A stretch of DNA of 43,561 bases, taken from Deltaproteobacteria bacterium (GTDB lineage Bacteria; Desulfobacterota; DSM-4660; Desulfatiglandales; Desulfatiglandaceae). Both the position numbers and the translations under genes were made by a program. Shown piece by piece: positions 41,749 to 43,561 of the stretch (positions are counted from its first letter, which is position 1; every line of letters starts with the position of its first letter). The notes beneath the pieces are model-generated. The model saw only the letters and a program-made list of their open reading frames with translations. It had not been told where the DNA came from and ran no database searches. The stretch covers positions 1-43,561 of the forward strand of contig JAJDOH010000163.1 of the NCBI GenBank assembly GCA_022340265.1, in the 5' to 3' direction.

Positions 41749-43561
41749 ATGCACGCTCATTATTCAATCCACTACGAACCCGCCGTCACCAAAGGTGGGT
41801 ATACTGATCGCATTCTCCATGTGGATCTTTCCACATCTCAAATCGACATTTGGGAGATGCCCTCCGATTACAAAGAAAAATACGTGGGCGGGCGTGGATA
41901 TGCGCTTGCATTAATATGGGAAAAAACGCAAGCAGAAACGCGTTATGACAGTCCTGAAAATCTTCTGGTGATGGCCAGCGGTCCCCTTTGCGGCGATCCG
42001 CGGTTTCCGGGGAGCGGGAAATTTATTGTCGGCTCCATTTCTCCTTTGACCGATACCTTTGTCGATTCCAATATCGGCGGTCATTTTGCGCCTTTGCTGA
42101 AGCGATGCGGTTTTGACGCCCTTGCGGTATCAGGTCTTGTCACCGGGGGAGAAAAGGTTCTTCAAATTGACGGAGATGAAGGTGCCATTCGAATTGTGGA
42201 TGCGCCTTCTTTTGGAGATGGGGTCGATGATGGGGGTCTCTCATACGGGGAATCGCTACTGAAACAATTCTATGGCGATGAACTGGATGAACACTCGGCG
42301 GTGGTGACGACCGGCAAAGGGGCCGTGAATGCGCGTTTCGGCATCGTCAACAGTCTTTTCTTCGACCGCAGGCGAAACCGGCTTCGGGCCAAGCAGGCGG
42401 GACGGGGCGGTACGGGGACAGTAATGCGCAAGAAAGGTTTGAAAGCGGTGGTGGTTCGAACACGGCAAACCGCCACGCGGGCAAACCAGCCGATGGATAC
42501 GAAAAAGGTCAAAGAGGCCGGTGCCGAACTTAAAAAAGTAGTCGCTAAAACCGATCCTGCACAGCTGCGACTTGCCAGTTGGGGAACGACCATCCTGGTG
42601 GAGTACATGAACAAATTTCACATTCTGCCTGTTCGGAATTACCAGAGCGGCCGGGACGATATGGCGGAAAAGCTCTTTTCCGACGTTTTTCTAAAGGATT
42701 ACTTCAGTCAAAAAATTCCGGACGGTTGCTTCAGTGGCTGTAATCTGGCCTGTGCCAAAGGGGCGGAAGATGTGATGCTTACGGAGGGACCCCGAGCGGG
42801 TGAAAGGGTCGGTATTGACGGACCGGAATATGAGACCGTGGGCGCGGTCACCGCCATGGGTATTTTTGATCCGCAGTTTGTGATGGAATACAACTGGTAT
42901 TGCGACGAATACGGGCTGGACACCATTTCAACGGGTGTGACCATGGCGTTTCTGATGGAATGCTGGCAGCGAGGGTATCTGACACCCGCGGATACGGAAT
43001 ACGACTTGAACTGGGGGAATATTGAATCGGCCCATCGATTGCTGCATGAAACGGCCGACGCAGAAGGATTGGGGGCTGTCTGCGGACAAGGGACCGTGCA
43101 CGCCAGGGAGTGGGTGGCAAAACGTCATGCTGCGCGGACCGGCGCTCCCCTTGAAGCGGTTCTCAATGAACTGAAGGCGTTCGCCATGGAGGTGAAAGGT
43201 CTTGAATTCAGCATGTATATCACCAAAGAGTCCCTGGCCCAGCAGGGTGGGTACGGGTTTGCCTTAAAAGGCCCGCAGCACGACGAGGCTTGGCTGATAT
43301 TCATCGATCAGGTCCACAAAGAACTCCCCACCTTTGAAATGAAGGCGGATGCGTTGAAATGGTTTCCCCTCATTCGCACGTGGTTTAATGCGGTGGGCCT
43401 TTGCAAACTGCCATGGATCGACGTAAGGCATCCGGATGCGGCTAAAACGGAAAATCCCGCCCAGAACCAACCGACACTGGCGTACTATGTGGACTATCTC
43501 AATGCTACCACGGGGTCTTCCAAAACATTGCAGGATGTGCTTGACGACTCAGAACGCCTCT
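41749..43561 (+). CDS. Aldehyde:ferredoxin oxidoreductase family protein (partial)
   Basis: The gene runs off the window, with 604 codons visible and the 3' end missing. The N-terminal domain (DRILHVDLSTSQIDIWEM, YVGGRGYALALIWEK) and the GNGxGxxxG-like SGPLCGDPRFPGSGKF are typical of the tungsten pterin AOR family. The Fe4S4 ligands are Cys327, 331 and 335 (CFSGCNLAC, CX3CX3C rather than the usual CX2CX3C) and Cys552 in GLCKLPW. Late motifs include ITKESLAQQGGYGF and KGPQHDEAW. AGGAA precedes the ATG. Enzymes of this family oxidise aldehydes or, as BamB, reduce aromatic acyl-CoA; the subgroup here is not certain. Confidence 0.88.
   Translation, partial: MHAHYSIHYEPAVTKGGYTDRILHVDLSTSQIDIWEMPSDYKEKYVGGRGYALALIWEKTQAETRYDSPENLLVMASGPLCGDPRFPGSGKFIVGSISPLTDTFVDSNIGGHFAPLLKRCGFDALAVSGLVTGGEKVLQIDGDEGAIRIVDAPSFGDGVDDGGLSYGESLLKQFYGDELDEHSAVVTTGKGAVNARFGIVNSLFFDRRRNRLRAKQAGRGGTGTVMRKKGLKAVVVRTRQTATRANQPMDTKKVKEAGAELKKVVAKTDPAQLRLASWGTTILVEYMNKFHILPVRNYQSGRDDMAEKLFSDVFLKDYFSQKIPDGCFSGCNLACAKGAEDVMLTEGPRAGERVGIDGPEYETVGAVTAMGIFDPQFVMEYNWYCDEYGLDTISTGVTMAFLMECWQRGYLTPADTEYDLNWGNIESAHRLLHETADAEGLGAVCGQGTVHAREWVAKRHAARTGAPLEAVLNELKAFAMEVKGLEFSMYITKESLAQQGGYGFALKGPQHDEAWLIFIDQVHKELPTFEMKADALKWFPLIRTWFNAVGLCKLPWIDVRHPDAAKTENPAQNQPTLAYYVDYLNATTGSSKTLQDVLDDSERL

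Noticed and set aside
41567..41767. Short minus-strand frame ahead of the AOR gene
   Set aside because: No binding site or motif; it spans the probable promoter of the AOR gene.
1..43561. CRISPR arrays, tRNA or rRNA genes, transposases, integrases
   Set aside because: I scanned for repeat-spacer patterns, cloverleaf-type sequences and transposase-like products and found none that I could support.

Overview
The window looks like chromosomal DNA of a Gram-negative, anaerobic, signalling-rich bacterium, most likely a sulfate-reducer-like deltaproteobacterium (Desulfobacterota). This is inferred from gene content: an aldehyde:ferredoxin oxidoreductase (AOR) family enzyme, a TRAP transporter of the mannitol/chloroaromatic class, KDO synthesis (kdsB), HflKC, a secreted YidD-like protein paired with a TPR protein, and several multidomain histidine kinases. 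I saw no rRNA, tRNA, CRISPR array, insertion sequence or integrase.

Layout. 0-4.5 kb: M48 lipoprotein protease, zinc alcohol dehydrogenase, a DisA_N-like protein preceded by a small HMA-like ORF, and a SprT-DUF2786 fusion. 4.5-7.4 kb: a PAS-PAS-GAF-GAF histidine kinase. 7.6-10.9 kb (+): zinc ribbon protein, queD, kdsB, recJ. 10.8-13.4 kb (-): hflK-hflC-ACT protein. 13.6-16.8 kb (+): YidD-like protein, TPR membrane protein, orphan Cache-like sensor, flavin-binding split-barrel protein. 16.8-26.7 kb: a visibly AT-richer block with two radical SAM enzymes, a gingipain-type C25 protease without a signal peptide, an 85-residue peptide with a leader-like tail, a class I isoprenoid synthase and a giant adenylate cyclase/ATPase/TPR protein. 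27.0-29.1 kb (+): a receiver-kinase and a response regulator. 29.0-41.4 kb (-): a co-directional block with znuA, a TRAP transporter, a pseudo-receiver, a small membrane protein, a SPOUT methyltransferase, znuB, znuC, nadC, valS and an acidic repeat protein. 41.7 kb to the end: a truncated AOR-family gene running off the window.

The block at 16.8-26.7 kb is the best candidate for an undescribed system. On the minus strand cyclase, isoprenoid synthase and SPASM-like radical SAM lie head to tail, the last two overlapping, followed by the small peptide. The C25 protease converges on the peptide, and a second radical SAM gene diverges from the protease. I read it as a possible peptide-modification (RiPP-like) locus with its own maturation protease and regulator. 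That is inference from domains and gene order, not a demonstrated pathway.

Other notable points are a DisA_N-like protein lacking the RHR motif, a kinase with a cysteine-rich insert in its ATPase domain, a ZnuA whose first zinc-ligand histidine is replaced and which is separated from znuCB, a pseudo-receiver lacking its phospho-acceptor, two strong inverted repeats upstream of valS, and an unusual Cys spacing in the AOR-family enzyme.
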